This document shows positions 1 to 12,076 of a stretch of DNA of 64,000 bases, one piece after another. Numbering within the stretch: position 1 is the stretch's first letter; each line of letters starts with the position of its first letter. Origin of the DNA: Ashinkailepas kermadecensis (Eukaryota; Arthropoda; Thecostraca; Neolepadidae); contig JAOTOM010004835.1 in assembly GCA_034440615.1 (NCBI GenBank), positions 124,001-188,000 of the forward strand, in the 5' to 3' direction. The notes under the pieces are model-generated. The model saw nothing but the letters and a program-made list of their open reading frames with translations. It was not told the origin of the DNA and did not search any database. A program made the position numbers and the translations under genes.

Positions 1-175
1 CTGTACCTGGTAACCATCACAGACGCTGTACCTGGTGACCATCACAGACACTGTATCTGGTGACCATCACAGACACTGTATCTGGTGACCATCACAGACG
101 CTGTACCTGGTGACCATCACAGACACTGTATCTGGTGACCATCACAGACGCTGTACCTGGTGACCATCACAGAAG
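1..175. repeat. 25-bp tandem repeat, 7 units
   Basis: Units begin at 1, 26, 51, 76, 101, 126 and 151, each starting ctgta(c/t)ctggtgaccatc, with only single-base variants. An eighth unit starting at 176 diverges into the coding exon that follows. The array is probably intronic and abuts the 3' splice site of that exon. Confidence 0.9.
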
Positions 176-224
176 CTGTACCTGTTGTACATATCCACCA
201 GCCAACACCACCTTCTGCCGGCAG

Positions 225-985
225 TGGCGGCGCTCTTCAACCTGATCGTACTGGTGGCGGTGGTGGTGGCCGTGGCGGCGGCGGCGCGCCAGACGGCCGT
301 CCAAAGTCGCGTCGACACGTTCGTCGCGCCGGACACGTTCGGCGCGCTGGAGTCGTTCGGCGCGTCGGATACGTTCGACCCGGCCGTCGGGTACGACGAA
401 CTGGAGAGACGCACGGCCGGCCCGCGGCCGCGCCGACGGCCGGCCGCCGCCACCCTGCCACCGGCCGACATCCGCGCCATCGTCGAGCACGTCTCCGAGC
501 CGGCGAGCGCCGCCGCCGCCGCCGCCGCCGACAGCGACGTCGACTACCCGGGCTACGAGCGCTACCCGAGCCGCTACGACGAGAGCGGCGCCGCCGGCCA
601 GCCGCTGTTCCGGCCGTCGTCGATCGGCGACATACTCGACTACTTGTACCAGACGGACCGGGCGCTCTACGACGAGCTGCAGGCGCGCGTGGCGCACCGG
701 CCGCCGGCGGCGGCGCCCGTCCGCGGCGTCGCCACCGACTCCGAGTACGCCGACTACCTCGCCTCCGTCTACGGCTACGACGGCGGCAGCGAGATGAAGG
801 CGGCGCTGAATGGCTACAGCCAGGCGCGCAGCGCGGCCTCCGGCGGCGGGTTGGAGGCGGCTGGCGGCTCGGGACCCGCCGCCCGGCCAGACGCGGGCAC
901 GGATCAGTACCTGGACACGCTGTCGCCGGCGGAGGACAGGTCCGACCCGCTCGGAGCGCCCCACTTCAAGTTCTTCAACCGGTAG
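225..985 (+). CDS. 3' coding exon, possible secreted or membrane-anchored precursor
   Basis: The frame is open from the repeat array to a TAG at 983-985 and has no in-frame ATG at its left edge. I therefore read it as a 3' exon with its acceptor after ctgccggcag (224); an alternative acceptor is at 201. The first residues form a hydrophobic stretch (ALFNLIVLVAVVVAVAAAA), like a signal peptide or signal anchor. A 230-residue Ala/Arg/Tyr/Asp-rich region follows, with dibasic or polybasic sites (LERR, RPRRRP), an Ala run, and the acidic segment SSIGDILDYLYQTDRALYDE. The C-terminus ends PHFKFFNR. Codon third positions are strongly GC-rich, as expected of a real exon here. Basic cleavage sites after a hydrophobic leader suggest a prohormone or other secreted precursor, but I do not recognise the family. 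A single-pass membrane protein is equally possible. Confidence 0.5.
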
Positions 986-3169
986 ATGGCGTCGCAGATG
1001 CTCAACGGACTTGCGACGAAAGTGGGCTGGTGGTGGAATCCGCCAGGTGGTGTTGCGTATGATTACCCTGAATATATTTATTATGCGTCATCATTGTGCT
1101 GGAAACTCCAGTGGACCAGCTGAATGTCAAGGACTTTTCATTTTTTCCTGGCGAGTCTAATTCGCAGGCTGCACAAACGCTCGCAAATTAATACCACGCT
1201 GATACACAATTAATTTCAACTGTTGGTTATTCTACAGCAGATTGATTCGGGATTGACATCTGATTTTCCGTCGTTCCTCTCATGCCTGAAGCCGCATCTA
1301 CCCGACGTCTAAGGTCCGGTGAGCGGAAGCCTCCTGCAGTGGCACACGCGGCAGTGTCTGCCCGAGGCGTAACTCCAAACTGAACGATCCGCTTAGAAGT
1401 CAAGGGCATGACTGAAGCAGGTCGGAAAGTACCGGTCACATTGTAGAGATTGCTCTCCGAGAGCTTTCCCTGGCTACCAGCCGGATGAGACATCAAGCAC
1501 GGGCTTGGCTAAAAGCTTTAATGAACAAATGCAAACGATCAAAGAGCACAAACTATCCCACAACGCCCACGAGGTTAGGGTGAATGGCAAGTTGATCAGA
1601 ACGGGATGTATTTTACACCGCCGCAGTGTCAGTGATTCTTTGCAACACTACTTATGAGTGATTTATACCCTATGCTGCTGCGATGTGAGCGATGTTCCGT
1701 AATACAACTTATAACTGATTAATTGTCATCATTAAACGAAATTAATCGGATTCCAAAACGGAGGGATTACGGTTCACTACAATGGTATATACGAAATGTT
1801 TACAAAAATCATTGAAGTGTTTTGGATTTAGGAACGTGCTGGATGGAACAGGATGTGTTGCTGGACTGCGCGAACGTTGTTTTCACTGATGTGTAGCACT
1901 CCGCAGGGCAGATATAGCAGCTGCCCTACGTACTTCCGAATTTTTGCTTTATCAAAATGGCGACGTAAGAAACGACTTTACGCAACTACTTCAAAACGGT
2001 ATCGAATAGCTTTGTGTGGTTAATGTGGATGTTAGATTTGGCATGCAAGCCGAGAAATGTCCCCGAGATCCTCACGTGTGGAAGAATCAAGGCAACATAC
2101 AGCGGCTGCCGAGATCTTGGAGATCTGGGACACTGAAGCAGAGGCTTCGACGTTGAGCCCAATACTTCTCAGTGCCTGAGTTGGCAGTGATGGCAGATTA
2201 GCAGTGGGTTATTATTACGAGTGAAAGCGAAGCACAAATGAGCCTACCATTGTCTACATATGAAAAGGGTTCCTACGAGAGACCCGGCCAGGTTTGACCC
2301 TATCCGACCCGACCCGGCTGGCACACCCCTGGAACCTTACTTCACCGTTTTGTAAATAGCGGAAAAGCGAGACGTGAAGTCCTGCTTCCTTCACTGAGAA
2401 CTAAATATGTTCCGTCAATTCTGGGTTAGCCGGTTTTTAGTGCAATATTTCCTTTCAAGTACTCACAATACGCGTTCAAAGAAAGGATGCATTGGCGACA
2501 CTTCTCGAGTCAGTACAGCTTGTCATTCAGTTCGCATCGCAGCTGGTCAGAAGAGCGTTGAAATTGTAAGCCGGAGCTTTTGTGATGGAACGCAACGACG
2601 GACGGGTGAATGTGTTCTGTTGTTCTACTCGGTGATGTAATCTAGGGAACGTATCGCATTTGAGGTTTGTTTAGCTCTTTGTGTGTATATGCTTGAAGAC
2701 ATGTGGCTGATAAAGCATTAAAGGCTGACATGGCTTAGCTCCATTACTGACATGCAAGTACCGACGGACGACTAAGCTTAGCTTTTCAACATTTGACTTC
2801 GCTCATCTAGTGCGTTAATCGCGCTTTATGTTTCTCGGCCATGCAAGCTTAGGATCAAGAGGCGATAATTCCTTCTATGTGCTAATTATGTTAAGCGGTA
2901 CATTAGCGCAGGCCTTTAGACGTAGAATCCAACATTAACCTTACAATGTCATGCAAGTATGCATTGGGAATCATGAATCGTGATTATTAGGATTCATTAT
3001 CACCGTGGATCATCATAAACCGTCATGAATCATCAATATGAGTCATGAATCATAAAACAAGATAGACATCCACCAAAATAGATCATGTCTGAGTCAAGTT
3101 AACATTACGATATATGTTCTTTATTTCAGTAAATGTTTAAAACGATTACACATGATTACACTTTAAAAC
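986..3169. other. Intergenic or 3' flanking, no gene seen
   Basis: No supported coding region. The left part is presumably the 3' untranslated region of the exon ending at 985. Around 2965-3055 the motif atcatgaat recurs several times on both strands as a small imperfect repeat cluster. Nothing else recognised. Confidence 0.5.
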
Positions 3170-3177
3170 ATTTACTC

Positions 3178-3283
3178 GTGGCCGGGCACAACACTGGTGC
3201 CCGACCACACATAAATATGTTCTGGTGCGCTCTGGTGCGCTCCCGGCGGCCGAATCCTGGCGTGGTAGGCCGCTCGGGAGCGC
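3178..3283 (-). other. Two stem-loops at the retroelement 3' end
   Basis: Stem 1 pairs 3178-3189 with 3197-3208 (12 bp, one G-T type wobble, 7-nt loop). Stem 2 pairs 3237-3251 with 3268-3283 (gcgctcccg with cgggagcgc, plus ggccgc), with a loop of about 16 nt. In R2-class elements the folded 3' UTR is what the reverse transcriptase recognises, so these may be that signal; this role is inferred. Confidence 0.55.
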
Positions 3284-3926
3284 ATCCTGGCGGCGCCACA
3301 CCCAAATTGGCAAAAACACATTAAAACATGTTAAAGCTGGCGCCGCACGGCCGCGGCCGCAACGCCGACTTAAGAGCTAAAAATGAAAAAGATGGCAGGT
3401 TATCTGCCAGGCATGCCGCCCTCCATCTAAGACACCGACGTAACAACAACAAACAACATAACAATAGCAACAGACCTAACAGCATTACAGTACAAATAGA
3501 TAAACATAAAACACGTCGGTAAAAACACGCCAAGGGCCACGGCGGCCAAAAGGGCTATAAAAACCGTGGCGCGAGAAACGGCCCGCCCTAAAACAAACAC
3601 ATAGAATGTTAAAAACACTTCCCACGCCGCGGCCGCCCGCAGAGCCGACCCGGCGCGGGCACCACGCGCCCCAGCCCGGAGCGGCGCGCTAACACAACAC
3701 ACAATCAGCGCTCCACCCCGCGGTCACGCCCGCACGACGAGCATGTGGCCGGGCCAAAGGTCGGGGCGGCAGCACCCAACGCTGCTCCAGGCAGCGCCAG
3801 CCGCCGCCGCAACGCCCGAAGGATGGGTGGGTCCTGGGGAAGGACAAGGAGCCCCCAGGGCGGAACCATCGAGAGCCCCTCGCCCCCTCCACCCAGGGCC
3901 CCGCATGATATGGCGCAACACCCTGC

Positions 3927-4859
3927 CTATCCGCGCTCGTGACGTACGGCCGCGGGTTGCTGGTACTGGCGGCGCCCGGTGACGTACTCGACGTACACGT
4001 CACGGGACCACCTCAGGGTGTCGCTAACTATCAGCTGACGCATCAGCTTCGCATAAAAGCGACTGACACGCAACTGTTTGAGCACGGCCTCGTTCCCCAG
4101 GTACCAAGTACCGAGGGAGCCCATGACGAAGGCGTGGATTGAGGCCGTTTTGCCCTGCTGGCGGAGCTGCTCCACGAGGGGGGCATACTTCGCCAGCTTC
4201 CCGTCGGCGGCGGCACGCAGCGCTGCGGCTCGGTTCTCGAAGGCGATGGTAACATCGACCAACGAGACCTCGTTGCCGCGCGTCACAATTAGGTCCGGGC
4301 GGAGGACAGAGTCCACGCCCGGCACCTGTCGGTTGACGCGCAGCTCCGTGCCGCCCCACTGCGGCACCGCTTTCGTGAGGCGGGACAGCACTGCGTTGTG
4401 GCGCAGCTGAAACGCAGCACTGTGCGGCCGACGATGATTGAGAACATGGGGCAACGTCTCTTTGGTGTAGCCACAACGCCGGCAACGGCGGTCCCTTGCG
4501 CCGCGCTGGTAGCTGTTAAGCGGCACGAGGCCCAGCCTTGCCCGGTGCACGAACCGGCACTCGGCAAACCGTGTGAAGCTCCCATTATGCATATAATGCT
4601 CACAGGCTGGCTGGCGACACAATCCATGACCTTGCCCTAGTGGGGCTTGGCCAGGAGGCCAGCGCACGTTGGCGGATCGCACCCTGGACAGTGCGGGCCT
4701 CCCTGCGCGACTCGACAGCCGCGGTGCCCACGTGGAGCACCGGGCCGGGGACAGCAGCGTGCCACGCGACGGCCACGCGGGAGGCCAGCGCCACAGTGGC
4801 GACATGAGTACGCGTGAAGAGTGAAGACACGTGACCGCCATCTCGCATCTGCTCCCCAT
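3927..4859 (-). pseudogene. C-terminal zinc finger and restriction-like endonuclease of R2-like element
   Basis: The frame contains CRRCGYTKETLPHVLNH followed by Arg where the last zinc ligand of the usual CCHC finger would be Cys. About 60 residues later comes the nuclease core: RPDLIV, then VDVTIAFE, then a Lys-rich helix (DGKLAKYAPLVEQLR). These match the conserved RPD...DVT motif of the endonuclease that nicks the target in R2-type elements. The frame ends at a stop at 3927-3929, the natural end of such proteins. The Cys-to-Arg change would be expected to weaken nucleic-acid binding. The segment overlaps the thumb segment (4600-5286) in another frame, so a frameshift lies between about 4600 and 4850. 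Confidence 0.85.
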
Positions 4860-5286
4860 TCAGGTAGGCTGCCAGGTCAGCTGGTGTGGGTGCCCGGCCG
4901 AGCCGACGACGAACCACGTTCTCGAGCTCGACGCTGGCGAGGCGCACTATCTTTGGGTCACGAGAGCAGAGGACCTGCGACGTGGCAGCCGCCATTAAGA
5001 CGTCCGCCTCCGCCCCAAACTCCGTCAGCCCCACGCCACCCGACGAGACAGGCGCGTACAGGTGCTCTGTAGCCCCCGCGGCACTGCACGGCACGCCGAG
5101 GATTCCCTTCACTCGCCAGCAGAGCGCCACGTCGAAAGCTCGAAGTGGCCCCTTAGGCAGCACGCCAAGCCGCAGGCAGTGGGTAAGTCGCGGGACGATG
5201 AAAGTACGCAGCGCGTCCAGCTTTTGCCAAGGGGCAAGAGCCGAATCGCACAACCTTTCAGTGTATCGACGAGCTTCAGCCAGCAC
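4600..5286 (-). pseudogene. RT thumb and linker of R2-like element
   Basis: The segment ALAPWQKLDALRTFIVPRL and the following LGVPCSAAGATEHLYAPV and GGVGLTEFGAEAD correspond to the region after the catalytic palm in R2-class reverse transcriptases, which typically reads APWQKL..LRTF..PRL and GG.GL. It connects the FADD segment upstream (5276-5596) with the zinc finger and nuclease downstream, but in different frames from both. No start codon is expected because it is an internal part of one large protein. Confidence 0.75.
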
Positions 5287-6245
5287 CTATAGCGGCGGCT
5301 GCGAGAGTCGAGTGTGGCCCACCTGTCGGTCCAGGTACCGGTAAGAGCTGTCCACCTGGATGGCGGGCAGCGGCACCCCACACAGCGTGAGGTCGGGCCG
5401 TCGCCCCGACGGCCCGCACCGACAGCAGTCCTGATTTTGTTGGGTTCGGCTGCAGCGCACACCAGCGGCAGCCGCACTCGAGCACGCCAAGCCCGCGCCG
5501 AGCAGCCTCGGCGGTGGGGAAGATCAGTGCCAGGTCGTCCGCAAACGCCAGGCACTTGATCTCCGCGCGCTCCAGCGCACGCAGCAGGGGCTCCATTCCA
5601 ATATTGAAAAGTAGCCCACTGAGCGGACAGCCTTGCCGAACACCCCGCAGGGTGTCAACACCGAGGGAGCTCCACCAGTGCGGAATCTGGTAGACGAACC
5701 CTCATATAGGTCACGTAGAATGCCCAGAGCCTCGGCCGGAAGACCAAAGGCATCCAGGACACTCCAAAGATGTGAATGGGGATCGAGCCGAACGCATTGG
5801 CCAGGTCGACAAACGCCACATGACACCTTTCATTGGAGCGACGGGCCCCATTGACAGGACATTGAATCACAAAGTTGTGCTCCAGCACACCATCAAAGGA
5901 CCTGAAACCCTTCTGACTGGGTGACAGGACATCTCCCGCCTCTGCCCAGGCGCTCAGCCGGTCCGCCCACACCTCAGCGTACAGCTTGGCCACCGTCAAG
6001 GCTAATGCTATCGGGCGCCAGCTGGCAGCCACGCTGGGGTCGCCAACCTTGTGGATCAGGACAGTCTCAGACTCCTTCCACGACGGCGGCATACGCTGCG
6101 CTCGCCGGCACAGCTCAAATGCCGCCGTCATGAGGAGACGGTCGGGATCCAGGGCGTGCCACGCGGTATAGCGCAGCCTGTTAGGCGTCATGAGCGGACA
6201 TAATACCGGTGGCGCCGCTCTGGTGGTAGGTTTGTGAAGTAACAC
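5276..6245 (-). pseudogene. RT palm of R2-like element, frameshifted
   Basis: The 6245-5655 part holds WKESETVLIHKVGDP, SWRPIALALTVAKLYAEV, LSPSQKGFR and VAFVDLANAFGSIP (RT motifs 1-3, with the catalytic Asp in FVDLANAF). The 5596-5276 part holds the FADDLALIF active-site motif with the second and third Asp. Between them (5826-5524) the frame changes and carries LYEGSSTRFRTGG, the segment before the palm. The region covers RT motifs 1 to 5 in order but in three frames. It begins just before RT motif 1, which marks the 5' truncation. Confidence 0.8.
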
Positions 6246-6383
6246 CGCCAGAGTGGGCTTGCGATGATTAATGCTATATTCTAGTTTCTAGAGGAGGTGC
6301 AAGTAATTTCTAATGGTCAAATTTTAACAACATTGAAATAAGCTCTCTTATGACGTGTAGTTCGTTTTATTATCAAATGATTT

Positions 6384-7085
6384 CACCCTGTCACTTTGCC
6401 CTTAAAGGGAAATGGGAGAAATTGGCCACTCAACATCTTGTGATAAAAACGTATCATACATCTTCTGTGTGATGTGCTTGACAATTTCCAAGGTTCTTAA
6501 CTAAACGAAAATGGAACGTGCTACATTTTTATATCATTTTGAATAACTTCCATGAAGGTTGAACCCTGTCACTTTTGCACTCAATACCAGAATTTGTGTC
6601 CCAAGTTATCACATTATATTCCTTTGAATTGTATATCAGATGTTCTACATTACCGAAGTAATTTCCAATGGTCTCAAATAAACCGGCATTAAATCACCTG
6701 CCTTCTGATGTCATACTCGACTACTTTTATGGATATCTAACCCTGTCATTTTTGTCACTCAATATCAGGATTTGGGTCTCGAATTAGCACATTGTATTCC
6801 TTTAAATTGTATATCAGGTGTTCTAGATTAGCGAATTCATTTCCAGTGGCCTCAAATAAAACGGCATAAAGTCAGCTGCCTTCTGATGTCATACTCGACT
6901 ACTTTTTACATATCGAACCCTGTCATTTTGGTACTATTATTTCGTGTCATTATTATTGTATTCCTTTAATTGTACATCGATGTTCTCATTAGCGATTAAT
7001 TTCACTGTCCCAATAAACCGACATAAAATCAGCTGCCTTCTGATGCCATACTCGACTACTTTCACTATATCTAACCCTGCCTTTT
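6384..7085. repeat. Satellite-like tandem repeat, about 177 bp, 4 units
   Basis: Units start with aaccctgtca at 6562, 6739 and 6916, with a partial unit at 7073, giving periods of 177, 177 and 157. A more diverged unit starts near 6384. Shared landmarks are caataaa-type blocks, tcagctgccttctgatg and atactcgactactttt. The third unit is shortened by scattered small deletions. It directly follows the truncated 5' side of the R2-like element. Confidence 0.85.
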
Positions 7086-7929
7086 TTAACCTTTTAACAT
7101 GAAGCTTTCCGGCATTAATAGGTTCTGCAGGTCATCCACGTAGCGCCACGGTTCTGCCAAGATCCGTGGCCGCGAGCTGCCGACAAAAGTAAAGTTCCAC
7201 CCTTGAGCGATACACTAAGCAACATGGACTCTGCCACGCCAAAATTGTGTAGGTGAATTTCACGGTTGTAGATGCATTCTTTCCATTCAACGCCCATAAG
7301 CGTACTATTCTTAAACAACATCGAGCAAATCTGTCGGGCTCAACTCCTAGTGATGGCGGAACTCATGCCAGGCACATCGCCTTTCGCTTCAAATATGAAA
7401 ATCGACCTGTAACTTTGGGGTTGAGGCCCATCAACATTCAGGGAATGGTTCTTCGCCTCCAAGCGCGCCCCGCCACTGAATGTCGGGCGGTCGGGGACGG
7501 GCCGCTGGCCGCGGGGCCCGCCGGCCACGGTGGAAAGGTTCTATAAGCCAATACGCAAAGTCACAATATGCGCAATATAACTGTAAGTGGCAATGAAATT
7601 GACGTCTGAAGGCAAGCTAACTTTCATAAATGCACTTCGCATCATATTTTATGGAGAAAGAGCCTCATAAATTGTAACTATATTCTTCGCGCAGACACTA
7701 GTGATCATCCGGGCGCGCTTGTCGCGGGCGCATATTTCAGAGTCCTTGAATGGCATCAGGAACCTACCTGTTTTTTTTTATTTTCGTGAGATCCTCCGAT
7801 GTCCGCATTAACATTGCGTCTGACGCCTAACCGGGCCGTCAGCGCCCGGCGCCGTGTTGGAGGCACGACGCAGGGGGCGCCAAACCTCGTCTCGGTGGAC
7901 GGGCGCCGCCATGTGCGGGGGGGGAGGCG
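7086..7929. other. No gene recognised
   Basis: Unique-looking sequence turning GC-rich after 7800. Short open frames exist on both strands but none resembles a known protein or has matching splice sites. Confidence 0.4.
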
Positions 7930-9310
<1,381 letters not shown>

Positions 9311-9536
9311 ACTGAACACTCCGCCGTGCCATTTCTGGCCAGACTGACTGCTGGTTCTGCAGTCCTTTCTTTTTCATTTTTCGTGGGGTGACACCCGTCG
9401 CTCTTTTCTTATTTCGTTTCCCAGTGGGGTGACACCCGTCGCCCCATCTGGTTTTTCATCGACGTACTTTTGTTCCCTGTTTTCTGTGTGTCCTTCGTGT
9501 TTATTTAGATTTCGTTAGGTAGGTTTTTTCCCCGCG

Positions 9537-10971
9537 ATGGGGAAAAACGAAAGAAGGATAACCACCCCAGCTCGCCACCGGACTCCGAGACTGAATTTCC
9601 ACCACTAGCTACACCTGACGACCATCGCGCGACCCCGGACTTTGCACATGATGTCCCATCTCTCGATACCACCGTTGATGACCCGCGCCGGACAATTCCT
9701 TTGGATGACGCCATGGAAGCCCTTTGTGCCTCACCGAACCCTGCTCGTCCCAAGACCACGACCTCGCCTCGCGATCCAGACCAGACCATAACCCTCCACG
9801 CCGCTGACCCACGTCCGAACCAGACCACGCCCTCCCAACCTGAACTCATCGAACCCTACCTCGACAGTGCTGGCTCTTACATAGTTGTCAAACCTGTCGA
9901 GGAATCCGTTTCCTTCCGCCGTATTAACGTTTTCTGGCCGACCAAGCAACTCCTCGCCATCTGCTCCTTAACCAATCCTGACATCGAAGCCCCTGCCAAC
10001 GGAACCCTCGTCATTAAAACCCAAACCCGAGCCCAGACCAAAGCCCTCCTCCGTACCACCACATTTTGTGGTAAATCCGTCACAATTACCCTACATTCCA
10101 ACCGCAACACCACCAAGGGCACCATCTTCGCGCCGGAGCTCCGCTTCATGTCTGAAGCAGATATCCAGACGGAGCTCAGGCCGGAGGGGGTGACCCACGT
10201 CCACCGCATCACCTCTTTTAAAGACGGCCAGAAACGAGATACAAGCCTCCTTGTCCTTACCTTCAACTCTACCACTCTTCCCAAGACCCTCCTCGCCGGC
10301 TACATCCGATACCAAGTCCGTGTCTTTATTCCAATCATCTCCGCTGTTTTAATTGCCAGCGCTTCGGCCATGGCAGTAAAACATGTCGCCAACCAGCCCG
10401 CTGCCCCAAGTGCGGCGAACCACCCCATCCTGATTCCACCTGCTCCAAGCCTGCCCACTGCCTCAACTGCAACACATCCGACCACCTCACCACTTCCAAT
10501 CTCTGTCCAGTCTGGCGACGGGAAAAAGAGGTTTGCGCCGTCAAGGCCACGACCGGAGTCTCCTACCCGCAGGCCCGGCGGACCGTCGAGGCCACCTCCC
10601 CAACCACCAAAACTTACGCCCAGGCGGCCACCATTGCTCCCTCTACACCTCGCGTCAAAACAAATTCCACGTCCACACAAACAGAACTTATACCAGGCCT
10701 GGCACCACTCACCAAACTAAAACCAATCACCATCACGACACAAACAACTCCGGTTCCCAATACACAGACCACTCCGGCTCCCAACAAGCGGACCACTCCA
10801 GGGAGGAGTGACAGGCCCCGCAGTCATTCGGCTGCGGGAGGAAATTCACGTTCCCCGTCAGCGGGCCGCCGATCGAGCCCTGCGCGTCCAGCGCCGGCCG
10901 GCGCCCACGTGACACGACCGACTCCAAGCCGGCGGGCATCCCCCGCGGCAGTAACGGCCGTGCCGCCGTGA
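9537..10971 (+). pseudogene. LINE ORF1 (Gag-like, zinc knuckles), two frameshifts
   Basis: The likely start is the ATG at 9537 in gcgatgggg; the protein continues in another frame right after the GGGG run, so one base seems lost there. The central part (about 9890-10330) has an RRM-like Gag core, with NGTLVIKTQTRAQTKALL, GTIFAPELRFMSEADI and GVTHVHRITSFKDGQ. At about 10333 the frame shifts again by one base. The new frame holds three Cys/His knuckles at 10345-10386 (CX2CX4HX4C), 10402-10443 (CX2CX4HX4C) and 10459-10506 (CX2CX4HX6C), then a Pro/Thr/Ser-rich tail ending at TGA 10969-10971. The product would bind LINE RNA in the ribonucleoprotein particle. All knuckle cysteines are present, so the breaks look recent or technical. 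Confidence 0.85.
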
Positions 10972-11125
10972 CCTTGCCAAGGTCACCGGTCGGCCGGACG
11001 GCTCGAGCGGGTCCACCGCCGCCGTCCGCACTCAACACGCATACCCACCTGAACTGCACTCCTGGCTCCGATATGCACGAAAGGTGCCGACAAACATTTA
11101 CACTTTTCCCGATGTCTACTTTTTG

Positions 11126-12076
11126 CAATGGAATTGCCGTAGCTTAATATCCAAATGGGCCGAAATGAAAGTTTTTTTTCAGTATTCTCGCACCTATTCT
11201 CATAGCACTCCAAGAAACATGGTTTTTGCCTAATGATACATACAACTTCAATCTTTTCAATTATTCACTGTATCGTCACGACGAGGTCCGTGGATCACAT
11301 CGCAGTGGCGGTACAGCACTTTACATAAACAATGATTTTACACATACACAAATTACACTTAATTCACCTTTACAAGCCGTAGCTTGTACTTTACGTTTCA
11401 CATGGTGGGAATATAGATGTGTGTTCCATTTATATTCCACCACACACAGACAACACAAATATTTTGACACAATTAGAAAACCTTATAGCACATTTCAAGA
11501 ACCCTTTCATATTACTCGGAGACTTTAATGCACATAGTCCAGCCTGGGATCAAACACGTACACATAGAGACACTCGAGGCCACATCATTGAACACATTTT
11601 AGACCGACATAATTTAGTACTACTTAACACCGGAGAACCAACATTTTTTTCACCTTGGACATAATACAGAAACAGCTATTGATTTATCAATATGCTCTCC
11701 GACCCTGGCCAACGATTTTGACTGGACCATTGATACCGACATTCATGACAGCGACCACTACCCCATCAAATTAACACCCACATTTTCAACTGCGACCGAT
11801 ACCACACCCAGTTTCATCCCCCGCTGGAAAATTTCGAAGGCCGATTGGACAACATTTCAGGAACTTTCACATATTCAATACAACCCCAACATTTCTCCCG
11901 TCGAAAACATCAACTCCATTACAAATACACTTTTCGAGGCAGCTTCCGCGACTATTCCACTGACAAAACCTTTCGCAAAAAGAACACCAGTACCTTGGTG
12001 GTGTCTAGAAATTTCACAAGCCATTGCGGTCAGAAAAAGAGCATTTAGGAAGTATTTACGACATCCCGATCAATAA
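11126..12076 (+). pseudogene. LINE ORF2 endonuclease domain, frameshifted
   Basis: The segments QWNCRSLISKWAEM (11126), LQETWFLPND (near 11210), GGTALYINNDF (near 11310), LLGDFNAHSPAWDQ (near 11515) and SDHYPI (near 11750) are the ordered motifs of the exonuclease/endonuclease/phosphatase fold. The nucleophile-activating Glu, the GDFNAH Asp/Asn and the SDH catalytic His are all kept. The domain lies in three different frames, with changes at a T8 run near 11170-11180, near 11430, and at the T7 run near 11645. A TAA at 12074-12076 interrupts the frame that continues into the reverse transcriptase. It would nick target DNA to prime reverse transcription. Confidence 0.88.

Larger units (their letters stand above)
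3170..6245 (-). mobile_element. 5'-truncated R2-like non-LTR retrotransposon (restriction-like endonuclease type)
   Basis: Reading right to left, the minus strand carries reverse transcriptase palm pieces (6245-5276), RT thumb (5286-4600), a zinc knuckle and a PD-(D/E)XK-type nuclease (4859-3927). A GC-rich 3' untranslated region with two strong hairpins follows (3178-3283). This order is that of R2/NeSL-class elements. The N-terminal DNA-binding fingers and the start of RT are missing, so the copy is 5'-truncated at about 6.24 kb. At least three frame changes break the single open frame the family normally has, so it is dead unless they are sequencing errors. Exact ends and target-site duplications were not identified. 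Confidence 0.85.

Noticed and set aside
160..1062. 300-codon alternative plus frame and 265-codon minus frame over the first exon
   Set aside because: GC-rich shadow frames, Arg-rich, without motifs; the frame ending at 985 has the better codon pattern and hydrophobic leader.
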